DNA of 64,000 bases from Flagellimonas chongwuensis (GCF_013376415.1 NZ_WYET01000007.1:310001-374000), one strand, 5' to 3'. Positions 36,029-45,637 are shown, counted from the first letter of the stretch. Notes: a model not told the origin generated them from the sequence alone. Translations and numbers: made by a program.

Positions 36029-37408
36029 CTAATTCTGATTAAAATTTGGATTGATATCCATCTCCCTTTGCGGGATAAAGAAAAACTCTTTCGTACTTGT
36101 TATAAAATCCTCTGCCTCTATAACTTTTGCCGTAGCACCAAAGCGCTTTAGGTCGGGCCATCTATGGTTCTCAAAGGCAAGTTCCACTCTTCTTTCATGT
36201 AACAGCTTTTCCTCAAAAGTGCCTGGTGTAGTAGCATCGATATCCGGTAACCCAGCCCTGTTTCTTACCTCGTTGATCAAGTCATAACTCTCTGGTGTTT
36301 CACCTAAGGCTTCTGCTAGCATAAGTAGAACATCGGCATAGCGGAACACCACAAAATTGATGTCGGAATCGTTTTCTACCGCCAAATCGGATTGGTATTT
36401 TCTGACATGTCTTGCTTCGACAACTTCTCCTTCAAGATTTACGTACGTAGCACCCATAGAGGGTTCAAATCTTAAATCTCCATCTTCGTAAGCTTCTAAC
36501 ATAGAAATTGTTGGACGATTTCTTCCAAATCCGGAACCTGTTTGTAAATCAGTACTGGGAGAAAAATCGTTGGTAAAAAGGCTACCTTGGCCAATACCTC
36601 CACTGATGTACTGAACCTCAAAAATGGATTCTGCATTATTTTCATTGGAAACGCCCCATAAATCCGAATAGTTAGGCAATAATTCGTAACCGTAATCGGA
36701 AATGATTCGTCTCAAAACGGTTTCTGCGGCACCATTATCTCCCATGGTCAACAATACTTTGGCCAATAAGGTTGCTGCAGCTCCTTTTGTTGCCTTGCCT
36801 ACCTGACTTCCTGAATATGACACGGGAAGGTTGCCTTCTGCAGTGGTCAAATCGGTTACCAATTGCTCCAATACAGTGTTTTGGTCCACTTGAACAAGCT
36901 CGTCACCAGATACATAGGGAGTTAATTGCAATGGTATATTTCCAAAGCCAATGGCCAAGTGATAATACACCAAAGAACGGATAAACAGGGCTTCACCGGT
37001 TACCCGGTTCTTTAAAGTAGCGTCCATTTCTATTTCCGATATACGATCCAAGATTACGTTACAGTTGGAGATTACCCTGTAGGAGTCGCTCCATGCAGAG
37101 GTTATCTGCTCGTTCAACGCATCTTCTGTAAAGGAATTTATCTCGGTGTACTGACGGGCCAATCCAGTGGCATCGGGTCCTTGGTCGGTATTATCGCTTC
37201 GCATTTCGAACATTGTCCAATATCCGCGTCCGTAAGTTCCTGTGCTCTGCAAGCCGGCATAACTGGCATTTATGGCCACTTCAAAATCTTCTGGCTCATT
37301 GTAAAAGTCCGCCTCGTTTCTATTGGAAATTGGTGCGAGATCTGTAAAGTCTTCACTACACCCGGTAGCTAGCACCGTACATAGCATTATATATAGAATT
37401 CGTTTCAT
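36029..37408 (-). CDS. SusD/RagB-type glycan-binding lipoprotein
   Basis: A 459-residue lipoprotein (lipobox ATGC near residues 14-17) of the SusD family, with the tetratricopeptide-like helical frame and C-terminal RagB/SusD signature (ENHRWPDLKRFGA, INPNFNQN end). It closes over the SusC channel and binds the glycan at the cell surface. It follows susC by 17 nt on the same strand; the PIG-L gene is 199 nt downstream. Confidence 0.92.
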   Translation of the reverse strand: MKRILYIMLCTVLATGCSEDFTDLAPISNRNEADFYNEPEDFEVAINASYAGLQSTGTYGRGYWTMFEMRSDNTDQGPDATGLARQYTEINSFTEDALNEQITSAWSDSYRVISNCNVILDRISEIEMDATLKNRVTGEALFIRSLVYYHLAIGFGNIPLQLTPYVSGDELVQVDQNTVLEQLVTDLTTAEGNLPVSYSGSQVGKATKGAAATLLAKVLLTMGDNGAAETVLRRIISDYGYELLPNYSDLWGVSNENNAESIFEVQYISGGIGQGSLFTNDFSPSTDLQTGSGFGRNRPTISMLEAYEDGDLRFEPSMGATYVNLEGEVVEARHVRKYQSDLAVENDSDINFVVFRYADVLLMLAEALGETPESYDLINEVRNRAGLPDIDATTPGTFEEKLLHERRVELAFENHRWPDLKRFGATAKVIEAEDFITSTKEFFFIPQREMDINPNFNQN

Positions 37409-37425
37409 TTTTTTCCGTTTTTAGG

Positions 37426-40400
37426 TTAGAACTTTAGGTTTAATCCCAGTGTGAAAGACTTGGTGAGCGGAAACGCTCCATAATCCTCTCCAGGTGTTAA
37501 ACTATTCGTGGTAATGCTACTGACCTCTGGGTTATAACCGAGATAATCGGTAATGGTAAAGAGGTTTGTTCCCGTAACATAGAACCTAAGTTTTTGGATT
37601 TTGCTTCCAAAAAGATTGTCGGTCGGCAAGGTGTAGCCCAATGTTACATTCCTTAAGCGTATATAAGATCCATCTTCCACTTGAAAAGAGGAGGGCCTGT
37701 TGTTGTTGCCATGGTTTCCTGATTCCCTATCTGCCCTTGGTATGTATCCATTACCAGGATCTGATGGAGATCTCCAACGCTCGTTGAAAACTGCATAGGA
37801 ATTAAAGTTGGCCTCTCCGTTTTTCATGTGCCTTGAAGTAAGGTTGAGAATCTCGTTGCCTTCAACTCCTTGGATCAAAAAGCTAAAATCGATGTTCTTA
37901 AAGGTCAATCGGTTGTTGATTCCCCATGTGAAGTCTGGGAAGTAACTTCCTGTAACTGTTCTATCATCTGGGGTTATCTCTCCATCACCATCAATATCCT
38001 TAAATCTAAAATCTCCTGGTGCCGGATCGGGCGCTTGGGTATCCAACGGAGCATTATCTATTTCTTCTTGAGATTGATAGATACCGTCCACTACATAGCC
38101 ATAATAACTACCTATGGGATCTCCAACCCGTGTTACGTGCCTTACGCCCGCACTTCCAGAAGAATAAATCGGTTCATTGCTCTCATTTAGGGAAAGAACT
38201 TCATTCTTGTTGGTAGAAAAGTTGATATCCGTATTCCAAGTGAAGTTATCACCTACAAAGTTTTTGGTGCTCAATGCAAGCTCCAAACCTGTATTCTTCA
38301 CCTCTCCCAAATTTCGCAAAGTTGTCTCGAATCCGGATACTGATGATATGGCCACATTCAGCAACAGGTCTCTTGTTCTTGTATCGTAATAATCTGCCAA
38401 AAGGAATACTCTGTTATTGAAAAGACCCAACTCAATACCTGCATCAACTTGCTCAGATTTCTCCCAAGTAAGGTTCGGGTTCGGAATTGTGCTCTGTACA
38501 AGTCCATTGATTTCGTTTCCTCCAAGGTTATAGTTCTGAGGTGATAATAATCCTACGGCACCATAGTTTGGAATCTCAAAATTTCCTGTTTGTCCCCAGC
38601 TTACACGTAGTTTAAGTTCAGATATGGTTTCAGAGTCGGCCAAAAACTCCTCCTCGTTCATTCTCCATCCCGCCGAAAAGGATGGGAAGTATCCTGTTTG
38701 GTTGTTCTGTCCAAATCTTGATGATTTATCGGAACGGAACGTCCCCGTAAAAAGGTATTTATCCTTATAACTATAATTTACCCTAAAAAGAGACGACAAC
38801 AAGGACCATTGCTCCTTAACAGATGTTCCTCCAAATACTTGCCCCCCGCTAACTGTGGGTACTAGATCGTCCGGATAGTTGTTTGCCAGAACGCGTTGTA
38901 GCGACAAATTGTCCCTCTGGGCGGTATAGCCCAAAACTGCATCTATGTAATGATCACCAAACTCCTTTGTCCAATTAAGTGTGTTTTCCCAAAGCCAATT
39001 GGTCTCTGTTGAGGAAGAGGCCTGACCATAAGGGTTTCCATCCGCCGAGTTTCTGAACAAAAGCGTGTTGGCCCTGTAAAAATCTTGGTTGAATAGGTTG
39101 ATGTACACCCCTCCAAAAGTTTTAAAGCTCAACTCGGGAAGAATATCATACGTTAGCCCAAGGTTTCCCCTAGTCTGAAATTGGAAAATCTTATCGTCCA
39201 CTGCCTCAATAATGGCCAATGGGTTACTTGCCGTGGTGGTCCCGCCTCCCAAATAGGATTGGTTGTTCAATTGGTTGATGGTTCCATCTGGATTGTACGG
39301 GCTAACCGTAGGCGAATGGACTATTCCCGAATAAACAATTCCCGGAGGCGTTCCAAAATATGGAGAGTTGGCAGGTACCCTTTGATTCTCGGTAACGGTC
39401 GGCGCCAATCTCAGATCCAAGTTCAATCTTTCGGTCAATTGGGAATTCAGATTCAACAATATGGAGTAACGCTCAAACTTTGCCTTATCAATAACGCCTG
39501 TTTGAGAGAAATACCCTGTTGATGCATAGAAGCTTGTCTTGTTCCTGATAGGCGAAGCATATGAAAAATTATAGCTCTGCACTATTCCTGTTTGAAACAT
39601 GAGGTCTTGCCAATCAGTATCTGTCCCATCCCAGTTCAAGAAAGATTCTGGCAATTCATAGTTGGCGTTGCCCCTGTCGCCAGGCCCAATAGGGTCGTCT
39701 ACCGAGGCTCCATCTACTGCCTGGAGATATGCATTGTTTCTGGCATCTCTGGTAAAATCAATCAATTCAGGTGCGTTCATCAAATCCAATTTATTGGCCA
39801 CGGATTGCATGCTCACATAAGAGTCAAAAGAAAAAACACCTTCTTCCCCATTAGAACCTTTCTTAGTAGTGATCAAAAGAACCCCATTACCACCACGGGA
39901 ACCATAAATAGCCGCTGCACTGGCATCTTTTAAAACCTGAATGGATTCAATATCGTTCGGGTTCAATGTGGCCAATGGATTAATAGTCGGTGGTTGAAAA
40001 GCAGCACTCCTGTTATTAATACCTCCTAATTGACTTGAAGAGGTAAGGTTACGGGAAATTGGGATTCCATCCACAACGAACAATGGGTCGTTACCTGCAG
40101 ATATGGAACCCGAACCCCTCACACGAATGTTCGGTGCAGCTCCTGGCTCACCAGAAACTTCTTGTACCTGTACCCCTGTTACTTGGCCAATAAGTGCACT
40201 TTCCGGTGTAAGTGCTGGTACTTCCGTGATGGTTTCGGGGGTAATGGAAACTACGGAACCTGTAACCTTTTTCTTGGCCAAGGTACCATAACCTACTACC
40301 ACAACCTCTTCCAAGGCAGCAGCATCCTGCTCCATGGTCACGGTTATGGATGTTTGCCCCGCCACATTTACTTCTTTTGCTTTGTAGCCAATATAAGTCA

Positions 40401-40950
40401 CTTGGATCACGGTAACTCCCGCAGGCAGTGTAATGGCAAAGTTTCCATCAAAATCAGTGGTTGTCCCTTCACTTGTGCCTTTGGCTATTATTGTGGCCCC
40501 GGCAAGCGGTATTCCTGCTTCGTCCAATACCGTTCCCGTAAGATTGGCCTGAGGATTTTCTGCATTTACCTTGCTCTGTGGGGTTAAACTTGGCAGTGAC
40601 TTTCTGTTCTTCTTTATAACAATCTGCCTAGCGATGATTTCAAATGACAGGTCGGTCCCCTTGAATATTTCCTTTAAAAAATCTTGTATACAAAGGTTTT
40701 TACCGTTTATGGTCACTCTTCGGTCAACATCCACCTCAGAGGCTTCATAAAAGAATTTATAGCCAGTGGACTCAGTAACGGTCTCGAACACCTCGCCCAT
40801 TTTTATTTGGTAAAAGCTCTTCTCCACCTTATCGTATTGAGCACAGGATGCGGCATTTACTTGGCCAAACATGAAAAGCAAGAAAAATCCGTACAGTAAT
40901 CTTTTGCCCAGCCTTGGTACAATGGCAGGTTTAGTTTTGGTTTTTTTCAT
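37426..40950 (-). CDS. SusC-type TonB-dependent transporter with signalling domain
   Basis: An 1174-residue outer-membrane transporter. After a leader it has an N-terminal STN domain (KVEKSFYQIKMGEVFETVTE... at about residues 40-115). A carboxypeptidase-regulatory-like domain follows (about 130-220), then a plug with the SusC signature EEVVVVGYGTLAKKKVTGSV, and a 22-strand barrel ending in LGLNLKF. The STN domain interacts with the FecR anti-sigma factor, and fecR and the ECF sigma gene lie just upstream, so substrate binding can induce its own transporter. Confidence 0.93.
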   Translation of the reverse strand: MKKTKTKPAIVPRLGKRLLYGFFLLFMFGQVNAASCAQYDKVEKSFYQIKMGEVFETVTESTGYKFFYEASEVDVDRRVTINGKNLCIQDFLKEIFKGTDLSFEIIARQIVIKKNRKSLPSLTPQSKVNAENPQANLTGTVLDEAGIPLAGATIIAKGTSEGTTTDFDGNFAITLPAGVTVIQVTYIGYKAKEVNVAGQTSITVTMEQDAAALEEVVVVGYGTLAKKKVTGSVVSITPETITEVPALTPESALIGQVTGVQVQEVSGEPGAAPNIRVRGSGSISAGNDPLFVVDGIPISRNLTSSSQLGGINNRSAAFQPPTINPLATLNPNDIESIQVLKDASAAAIYGSRGGNGVLLITTKKGSNGEEGVFSFDSYVSMQSVANKLDLMNAPELIDFTRDARNNAYLQAVDGASVDDPIGPGDRGNANYELPESFLNWDGTDTDWQDLMFQTGIVQSYNFSYASPIRNKTSFYASTGYFSQTGVIDKAKFERYSILLNLNSQLTERLNLDLRLAPTVTENQRVPANSPYFGTPPGIVYSGIVHSPTVSPYNPDGTINQLNNQSYLGGGTTTASNPLAIIEAVDDKIFQFQTRGNLGLTYDILPELSFKTFGGVYINLFNQDFYRANTLLFRNSADGNPYGQASSSTETNWLWENTLNWTKEFGDHYIDAVLGYTAQRDNLSLQRVLANNYPDDLVPTVSGGQVFGGTSVKEQWSLLSSLFRVNYSYKDKYLFTGTFRSDKSSRFGQNNQTGYFPSFSAGWRMNEEEFLADSETISELKLRVSWGQTGNFEIPNYGAVGLLSPQNYNLGGNEINGLVQSTIPNPNLTWEKSEQVDAGIELGLFNNRVFLLADYYDTRTRDLLLNVAISSVSGFETTLRNLGEVKNTGLELALSTKNFVGDNFTWNTDINFSTNKNEVLSLNESNEPIYSSGSAGVRHVTRVGDPIGSYYGYVVDGIYQSQEEIDNAPLDTQAPDPAPGDFRFKDIDGDGEITPDDRTVTGSYFPDFTWGINNRLTFKNIDFSFLIQGVEGNEILNLTSRHMKNGEANFNSYAVFNERWRSPSDPGNGYIPRADRESGNHGNNNRPSSFQVEDGSYIRLRNVTLGYTLPTDNLFGSKIQKLRFYVTGTNLFTITDYLGYNPEVSSITTNSLTPGEDYGAFPLTKSFTLGLNLKF

Positions 40951-41013
40951 AATTGAAAAGTCTAGTTAGTTAGTAATTGTTTTTTGGTTTAATTGGTTTT
41001 CACATCATAGGCA

Positions 41014-42192
41014 CTACTGTTTATTAGGATTTTTAATTGTTATTACATTATCGTTCTTGTCATAGCTAAAGTGGGTATGGGCCTGTATGGTTCTTAGCAC
41101 ATGATCTATATTTTCTTCATCGAACATTCCGGTGAACCTCCGCTCATCCAACTCCTTGTATGTATTGTAAATTTTTATATTGTATTGGCGCTGTAGCCTT
41201 TTTATGATTTGTCCCATGGATTCATTTTCAAATGCTAAAATTCCTTTGGTCCATGATATATATGAGGCAACATCAACATCTTCGACCATAAAATCCGTGT
41301 CTCCGCCAACAACACTGGTTGCTTTTTGCGAAGGTTTGAGCATTTGTATATCCCTTGAATTTAAGTTGGCCGGATTGCCCACACCTACGGAACCTTCTAC
41401 CAGAACCACTTCTGCCCGACCATCATCCTCATATGCGGAAACATTGAAAACAGTCCCAAATACTTGGGTATACATGCCCTCCGTTTTTACGATGAATGGT
41501 TTTTGTGGGTTTTTGGCAACTTCAAAGAATGCCTCGCCATTCAGTTTCACCTCTCTGGTATCGGTTCCCTCAAAACTTGATGGATAAGTGATACTAGACC
41601 CTGAATTGAGCATTACAACCGAACCATCTTGTAAGGTTATGGATAAATTTTTCCCAAATGGCACCCTGATTGTATTGTTACTAACCTTATCCTTCTTTCC
41701 TTTTTCTTGCTTTTGGGACAGCATACCCTTCACCATAGATACCACCGTGTTCCCATTTTTACTCTGTATAGTGGCATCGGATTCAGGGTCAATGGTAAGT
41801 ACTTCCCCATTGTCCAATTGCAGTGTTATCTGGTCAGGGGCATCATCCACTGGGACGTTAACAACTGTTTCTTGGTTCAACAAAAAGAACAATGAGGAGC
41901 CGACAGTGATCATTATAACCGCTGCATACTTCCATATATGATTTTGGGCATATAAGGGCCGAACCCTCACGGTTTCCTTTTTCTTGATTGTATGTAGGAA
42001 GTCTTCAAAAGCTTCTTCAGTTTGCCAAGATTTATCCTCATAGTTGACCAAAAAATCTGCTTGTACTAATTTTTTGAAAACCTCTTTATTGTTTCCCTTC
42101 TTTACCCATTCATATAAAATGGCCAATTCTTCTTGAGAAGCTTCTTGGTTGATATACCTGGTAATTATTCTTCTGATATCAATTTTGGTCAT
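41014..42192 (-). CDS. FecR-family anti-sigma factor
   Basis: A 392-residue single-pass membrane protein. The cytosolic N-terminus (DUF4880-like; ITRYINQEASQEELAILYEW) binds the sigma factor, a transmembrane helix lies near residues 88-106 (KYAAVIMITVGSSLFFLL), and the FecR periplasmic domain (IRVPFGKNLSITLQDGSVVMLNSGS) is followed by the C-terminal domain of Bacteroidota FecR (DUF4974; LRTIQAHTHFSYDKNDNVITIK). It keeps the ECF factor inactive until the STN domain of SusC signals. Confidence 0.92.
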   Translation of the reverse strand: MTKIDIRRIITRYINQEASQEELAILYEWVKKGNNKEVFKKLVQADFLVNYEDKSWQTEEAFEDFLHTIKKKETVRVRPLYAQNHIWKYAAVIMITVGSSLFFLLNQETVVNVPVDDAPDQITLQLDNGEVLTIDPESDATIQSKNGNTVVSMVKGMLSQKQEKGKKDKVSNNTIRVPFGKNLSITLQDGSVVMLNSGSSITYPSSFEGTDTREVKLNGEAFFEVAKNPQKPFIVKTEGMYTQVFGTVFNVSAYEDDGRAEVVLVEGSVGVGNPANLNSRDIQMLKPSQKATSVVGGDTDFMVEDVDVASYISWTKGILAFENESMGQIIKRLQRQYNIKIYNTYKELDERRFTGMFDEENIDHVLRTIQAHTHFSYDKNDNVITIKNPNKQ

Positions 42193-42351
42193 TTGAAAAA
42201 TATTGTCACTTTTAGAAGAGACGCAACTTTTTCAAAAAACCCTTACATAAATTTATTTTTTTAACATTTTAAATATGAAGTAACCTGCTATTTTGAAGAA
42301 TTTTTAGACAACAGATGTTACATGCCGAGCATATTTTGGGCAGGGAAAGTC

Positions 42352-42906
42352 TTATAAAAATGAGGTGAGTTGTGCTCTCAAGCGTTTCATGGCCTTAGCC
42401 ATATGTACTTCTACCGTTTTAATTGAAATATGCAGCTGCTCGGAAATTTCCCTATACTTGAGCCCTTCTTTTTTACTCATTATAAAGACTTTTTTGCACT
42501 GCTCGGGCAGATTATCTATTTCCATCTCAACTCTTTTGAGTCGTTCCTCAAAAAGGGATGTATCTGCATTGACCAGTTCTAAATAGGCTTCTTGTTTAAG
42601 GTTTTCGAGCAATTCAAACTCTTTTTTCTTTCTTCTTTGGGAATCAATGAACAGATTATAAGCTACTTTGAAGAGGTATCTTTTCAGTTTATCTTTGGAT
42701 AAGGAAAGTTTTTTTCTGTTCTCCCATATTTTAATGAAGGTTTGCTGCGCTATATCTTCAGCAATCTTTGGATTCCCGGAAATCGCTGTCATATAATTAC
42801 AAAGCTCCCCATGGTACAATTTAAAAAGGTGACCATAGGCCTCTTTGCTGCCACTCTTTAACTGCGCAATTAGGTAAGATTCATTTTTGAAATTGTCTTG
42901 GTCCAT
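42352..42906 (-). CDS. ECF RNA polymerase sigma factor
   Basis: A 184-residue sigma-70 ECF factor starting MDQDNFKNESYLIAQLKSGS; the frame is open to 42939 but ATG 42906 gives the standard start. Region 2 (KAEDIAQQTFIKIWENRKKL type sequence, here PKIAEDIAQQTFIKIWE) and region 4 helix-turn-helix (LKYREISEQLHISIKTVEVHM) are present. It drives the SusCD locus and is controlled by the FecR protein encoded 160 nt downstream. Confidence 0.93.
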   Translation of the reverse strand: MDQDNFKNESYLIAQLKSGSKEAYGHLFKLYHGELCNYMTAISGNPKIAEDIAQQTFIKIWENRKKLSLSKDKLKRYLFKVAYNLFIDSQRRKKKEFELLENLKQEAYLELVNADTSLFEERLKRVEMEIDNLPEQCKKVFIMSKKEGLKYREISEQLHISIKTVEVHMAKAMKRLRAQLTSFL

Positions 42907-43321
42907 TTTTTCGCCTCTCATTTTAATGTGGAAAAGCAAAAAGGAATCAACATAAACTTATTTATATGCCTTTTCTATTTCTCCACAGAAACGCTACAGA
43001 TTAAACTAAATCAAGTAGCGAATACCTTAAACGCGAAAGTGCCATATGATGTAAACCTCCCCCAAAGAGGCCTTCTCTATAAAAGAAGAATTGTTTTCAC
43101 CTTTTGGATTTAGTAAAAAACCAATTGAAATTGTACCAAAAAACGTTAACAAATTATAAAAAAATCTTTAAATAGGTCTACTACTAAAGATTTTTTTTGG
43201 TAAAGGAATGTATTTGGTCAGTATGCCAAACCTTTCAATATGTACATCGTATAAGGTGAATACATTAAAATTACCACATTCACCTTATACCAATGTTGGC
43301 CTGATCGGTTATCCGAATATC
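42907..43321. other. Intergenic region between sigma gene and rhamnosidase remnant
   Basis: About 415 bases of A/T-rich DNA without coding potential. It contains the promoter of the sigma gene, not recognisable with certainty, and a 13-bp perfect inverted repeat at 43249-43290. Confidence 0.5.
43249..43290. repeat. Perfect 13-bp inverted repeat with 16-nt loop
   Basis: GTATAAGGTGAAT (43249-43261) and ATTCACCTTATAC (43278-43290) are fully complementary. It lies 31 nt after the stop of the rhamnosidase fragment. There is no T-run on either side, so a Rho-independent terminator is doubtful; a transcript-end stabilising hairpin or a protein site is possible. Confidence 0.6.
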
Positions 43322-44200
43322 CTAAAAAGTCTTGACTTTTACTGCCCCATCCTTCAAATTAAACTCAAATGTACCGGAACTAAGCTCATAGGTGCCGACT
43401 TTGATTCCATGGCGTTGCCCTATTTCTTTAAATTCAACACCTTTAATCGGTTTAAAGGAATCTTCTCCTTCTGTTCCCATTGGCAAATAAAGCGTTGCAC
43501 TTGTATTGGCCGGGACAGTTGCTTTGTAAGATAGCATGTTTCCTTGGCCATCAGAAGTCCAACTGCTATATATTTTCCCATAATTTGATTCATAACTACC
43601 TGATAGGGATTCGAATGTACCGGCTACCTGTGGCTGTAAAACAAAATGCTTATAACCAGCCTCTCCATTTTGATGGTCGGTAGTGATGCCCAATTGAAAC
43701 TCGTACATCCATTGGCCAACTGCACCCAGGGCAAAGTGGTTGAAGGAATTCATCCTGTTTTCGTTGTTTTCCTTGAAAGCGGCCTTAAACCCGTTCCAAC
43801 GCTCCCAAATAGAAGTTGCCCCTTTAGTAACGGGATACAACCAGGAAGTGTAATCGGTACTTGAAAACAATTTGTACGCTTCAACAACCTTGCCTCCTCG
43901 GCTCAATGATGGTAAAATATTCGGTGTGCCCAAAAAACCTGTGGTTATGGTGTAGGGTAGAAAATCTTCGGTAACCTGTTCGTTGTTCATTCCAAAACCA
44001 CCCAAAGGACCTTGCCTGCCCGGATACACCACACGTGTGCCATCTGCAGTTGTATTACTGGTTGACGGTTGAGCGACCAATCCAGCCAATAAAGCTTCGG
44101 CCTTGGGTTTATTCTCTTCGCTGAACACATTAAAATTCAATGGAGTGGCATAAGAGGTCTGGGAATGTACAATAAGTCCAGTTCTTGGTTCTTTTGGCAA
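43322..44200 (-). pseudogene. GH78 alpha-L-rhamnosidase, C-terminal fragment
   Basis: About 293 residues matching the C-terminal half of GH78 rhamnosidases: the last toroid helices with TTGFLGTPNILPSLS, GATSIWERWNGFKA and NSFNHFALGAVGQWMYE, plus the final beta-sandwich. Intact enzymes are 700-1100 residues. The N-terminal domains, and the Asp/Glu-rich active-site segment that precedes this part, are missing. The frame is closed by a TAA at 44201-44203, and the only initiators would be TTG 44200 or later codons. Opposite it begins another gene remnant, so both lost their 5' parts at the same place. Probably inactive. Confidence 0.85.
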
Positions 44201-44227
44201 TTATACTTAACAGTACAGAACACTTAA
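44201..44227. other. Junction between two 5'-truncated divergent genes
   Basis: These 27 bases separate the truncated rhamnosidase (minus) from the truncated permease (plus). No promoter, transposase, long terminal repeat or target duplication is seen. ACTTAA occurs twice (44206-44211 and 44222-44227), too short to be meaningful alone but possible microhomology. Confidence 0.55.
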
Positions 44228-44794
44228 AAGAAAATAGTCTGGTATGCCGTTTACCTTAAATCCCCAGAAGCTCAGGCCGCATTGGCCGGAGGAAGCGCCC
44301 CCAATGTTGCACCCGGACCATTGGCCTACAACGCCTTGGGAATTTTTGGTGCCATTGCCGTGGTCTTGGCTGGATGGACAACGGCCAATCCGACCATTTA
44401 TCGGGCCGGTCTGGCTTTCCAGGCCATTATACCAAAAACATCTACATTTTGGGTAACCATCATTGCGGGCAGTGTGGCCACGTTGGCCGGACTTTTCCCC
44501 GCCTTTGCCATGAAGCTATTGGATTTTGTGGCACTGTACGGGTTTATATTGGCACCAATGGGAGCCATAATTGTATTTGAGCACTTCTACGGAGAAAAGG
44601 CCAACATCATAATAGATTATGCCGAAAAAATGAACGTAAAATTTAACAGGGCCGTATTCTGGGCCTGGGCCATCAGTTTTGGACTATGTTATTTTATCTC
44701 GGTGACCTTTGATGTCTTTTTATCCTTTATGACCTTGCCCGCTTGGTTATTGTGCGGCGTGCTGTTCTTGGCGATGTCCAAAAAACGAAGCTAA
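44228..44794 (+). pseudogene. NCS1-type nucleobase permease, C-terminal fragment
   Basis: About 188 codons open from 44228 after a TAA. The reading starts within a conserved stretch, without its own start codon (VYLKSPEAQAALAGG), then SAPNVAPGPLAYNALGIFG and about five helices, ending ALPAW-like TM and MSKKRS. It matches the C-terminal third of purine-cytosine permease-like (NCS1) transporters, which normally have 12 helices and about 450 residues. A TTG at 44282 is the earliest plausible initiator but would yield a protein lacking the substrate site. Remnant of a gene cut at the same junction as the rhamnosidase. Confidence 0.8.
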
Positions 44795-44851
44795 AAACAC
44801 TTTGATTCCGAAAGAAAATTAAAAGAAGTATCTATTGCAAAAGTAACTGCA

Positions 44852-45577
44852 CTAACTTTTGAATCTATAAATATAAGGAGCCCTATTCTGGGCTCCTGTA
44901 TATTTTTTGCCCAGTCGTTCCAATACATCAAGGCCCAATATTTTCTTTTGAAAATTGTTCATGGGAAATTCCTTGTCATAAACAGCCTCGTAAAGCTCCT
45001 TGACCTCCCGCATGGTAAATTCATCAGGAAGAAGATTAAAACCGATTAATTTCTCATCAAGGTTTTGTCGAAGGGATTTATGGGCCTCACCAACAATCGT
45101 ATTATGATCATGCGTCATTTCGGGCAAGTCCTCTATGCTCACCCACTTTAGAAATTCCTCAAACTCTCCGATTTTAGGGTCCACCTTGTTCAAATCCACC
45201 AAGGCGTAATAGCCAATACAAACAAAACGATTTGTTACCCAATCAATGGCCTCATCATCAAATTTTTTAGGATCAAAATCCTTTAGTCCGGCCCTTACCA
45301 CTTCCCTATACCCACTTCCAATGATCCTATCAGGACCTCCGAAGGCCCTAAACTGCTCTAAATAAATATTGTCCAATCCCGTCCTTTCCATTAGGATTCG
45401 CGAAGCGGCCTGATCGATACTTTCTGTTTGGAGAATGTAGCCCCCAGGAAGGCTCCATAAATCCTTTCCATAACTTAGCTTGGAGATCAACACCTTTAAT
45501 TCTTTGTTTTTATACCCAAAGATCACACAGTCAATCGATAGTTGTGCTATATAATCCCCTGTTCGAAACTTATCCAT
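44852..45577 (-). CDS. Nudix-fold transcriptional regulator (NrtR/AraR-like)
   Basis: A 241-residue protein. The N-terminal Nudix domain has box residues G-x5-E-x7-R but then ILMERTG instead of EUxEExG, losing two catalytic Glu. A C-terminal winged helix of the NrtR type spans about residues 165-235 (LLPDEFTMREVKELYEAVYD, NNFQKKILGLDVLERLGKKY). Such proteins are ligand-sensing repressors, e.g. of NAD or arabinose metabolism in Bacteroidota. A perfect palindrome at 45623-45637, 46 nt before its start and between it and the divergent gene, is its likely operator. Confidence 0.87.
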   Translation of the reverse strand: MDKFRTGDYIAQLSIDCVIFGYKNKELKVLISKLSYGKDLWSLPGGYILQTESIDQAASRILMERTGLDNIYLEQFRAFGGPDRIIGSGYREVVRAGLKDFDPKKFDDEAIDWVTNRFVCIGYYALVDLNKVDPKIGEFEEFLKWVSIEDLPEMTHDHNTIVGEAHKSLRQNLDEKLIGFNLLPDEFTMREVKELYEAVYDKEFPMNNFQKKILGLDVLERLGKKYTGAQNRAPYIYRFKS

Positions 45578-45622
45578 AATTATGCTATTGAGGCAGCCTG
45601 TACATATACAAAAGTACTATTA

Positions 45623-45637
45623 GTTATGCGGCATAAC
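45623..45637. promoter_or_regulatory. Predicted operator of the Nudix regulator
   Basis: GTTATGC-G-GCATAAC is a perfect 7-bp inverted repeat with a 1-nt spacer in the divergent region between the Nudix regulator (45577) and the PD40 protein gene (45729). Position and symmetry fit a dimeric winged-helix regulator controlling both genes. Confidence 0.68.

Noticed and set aside
4086..43031. 14-nt string GCGAATACCTTAAA at 4086-4099 and 43018-43031
   Set aside because: Several 14-mer repeats are expected by chance in 64 kb; no shared context.
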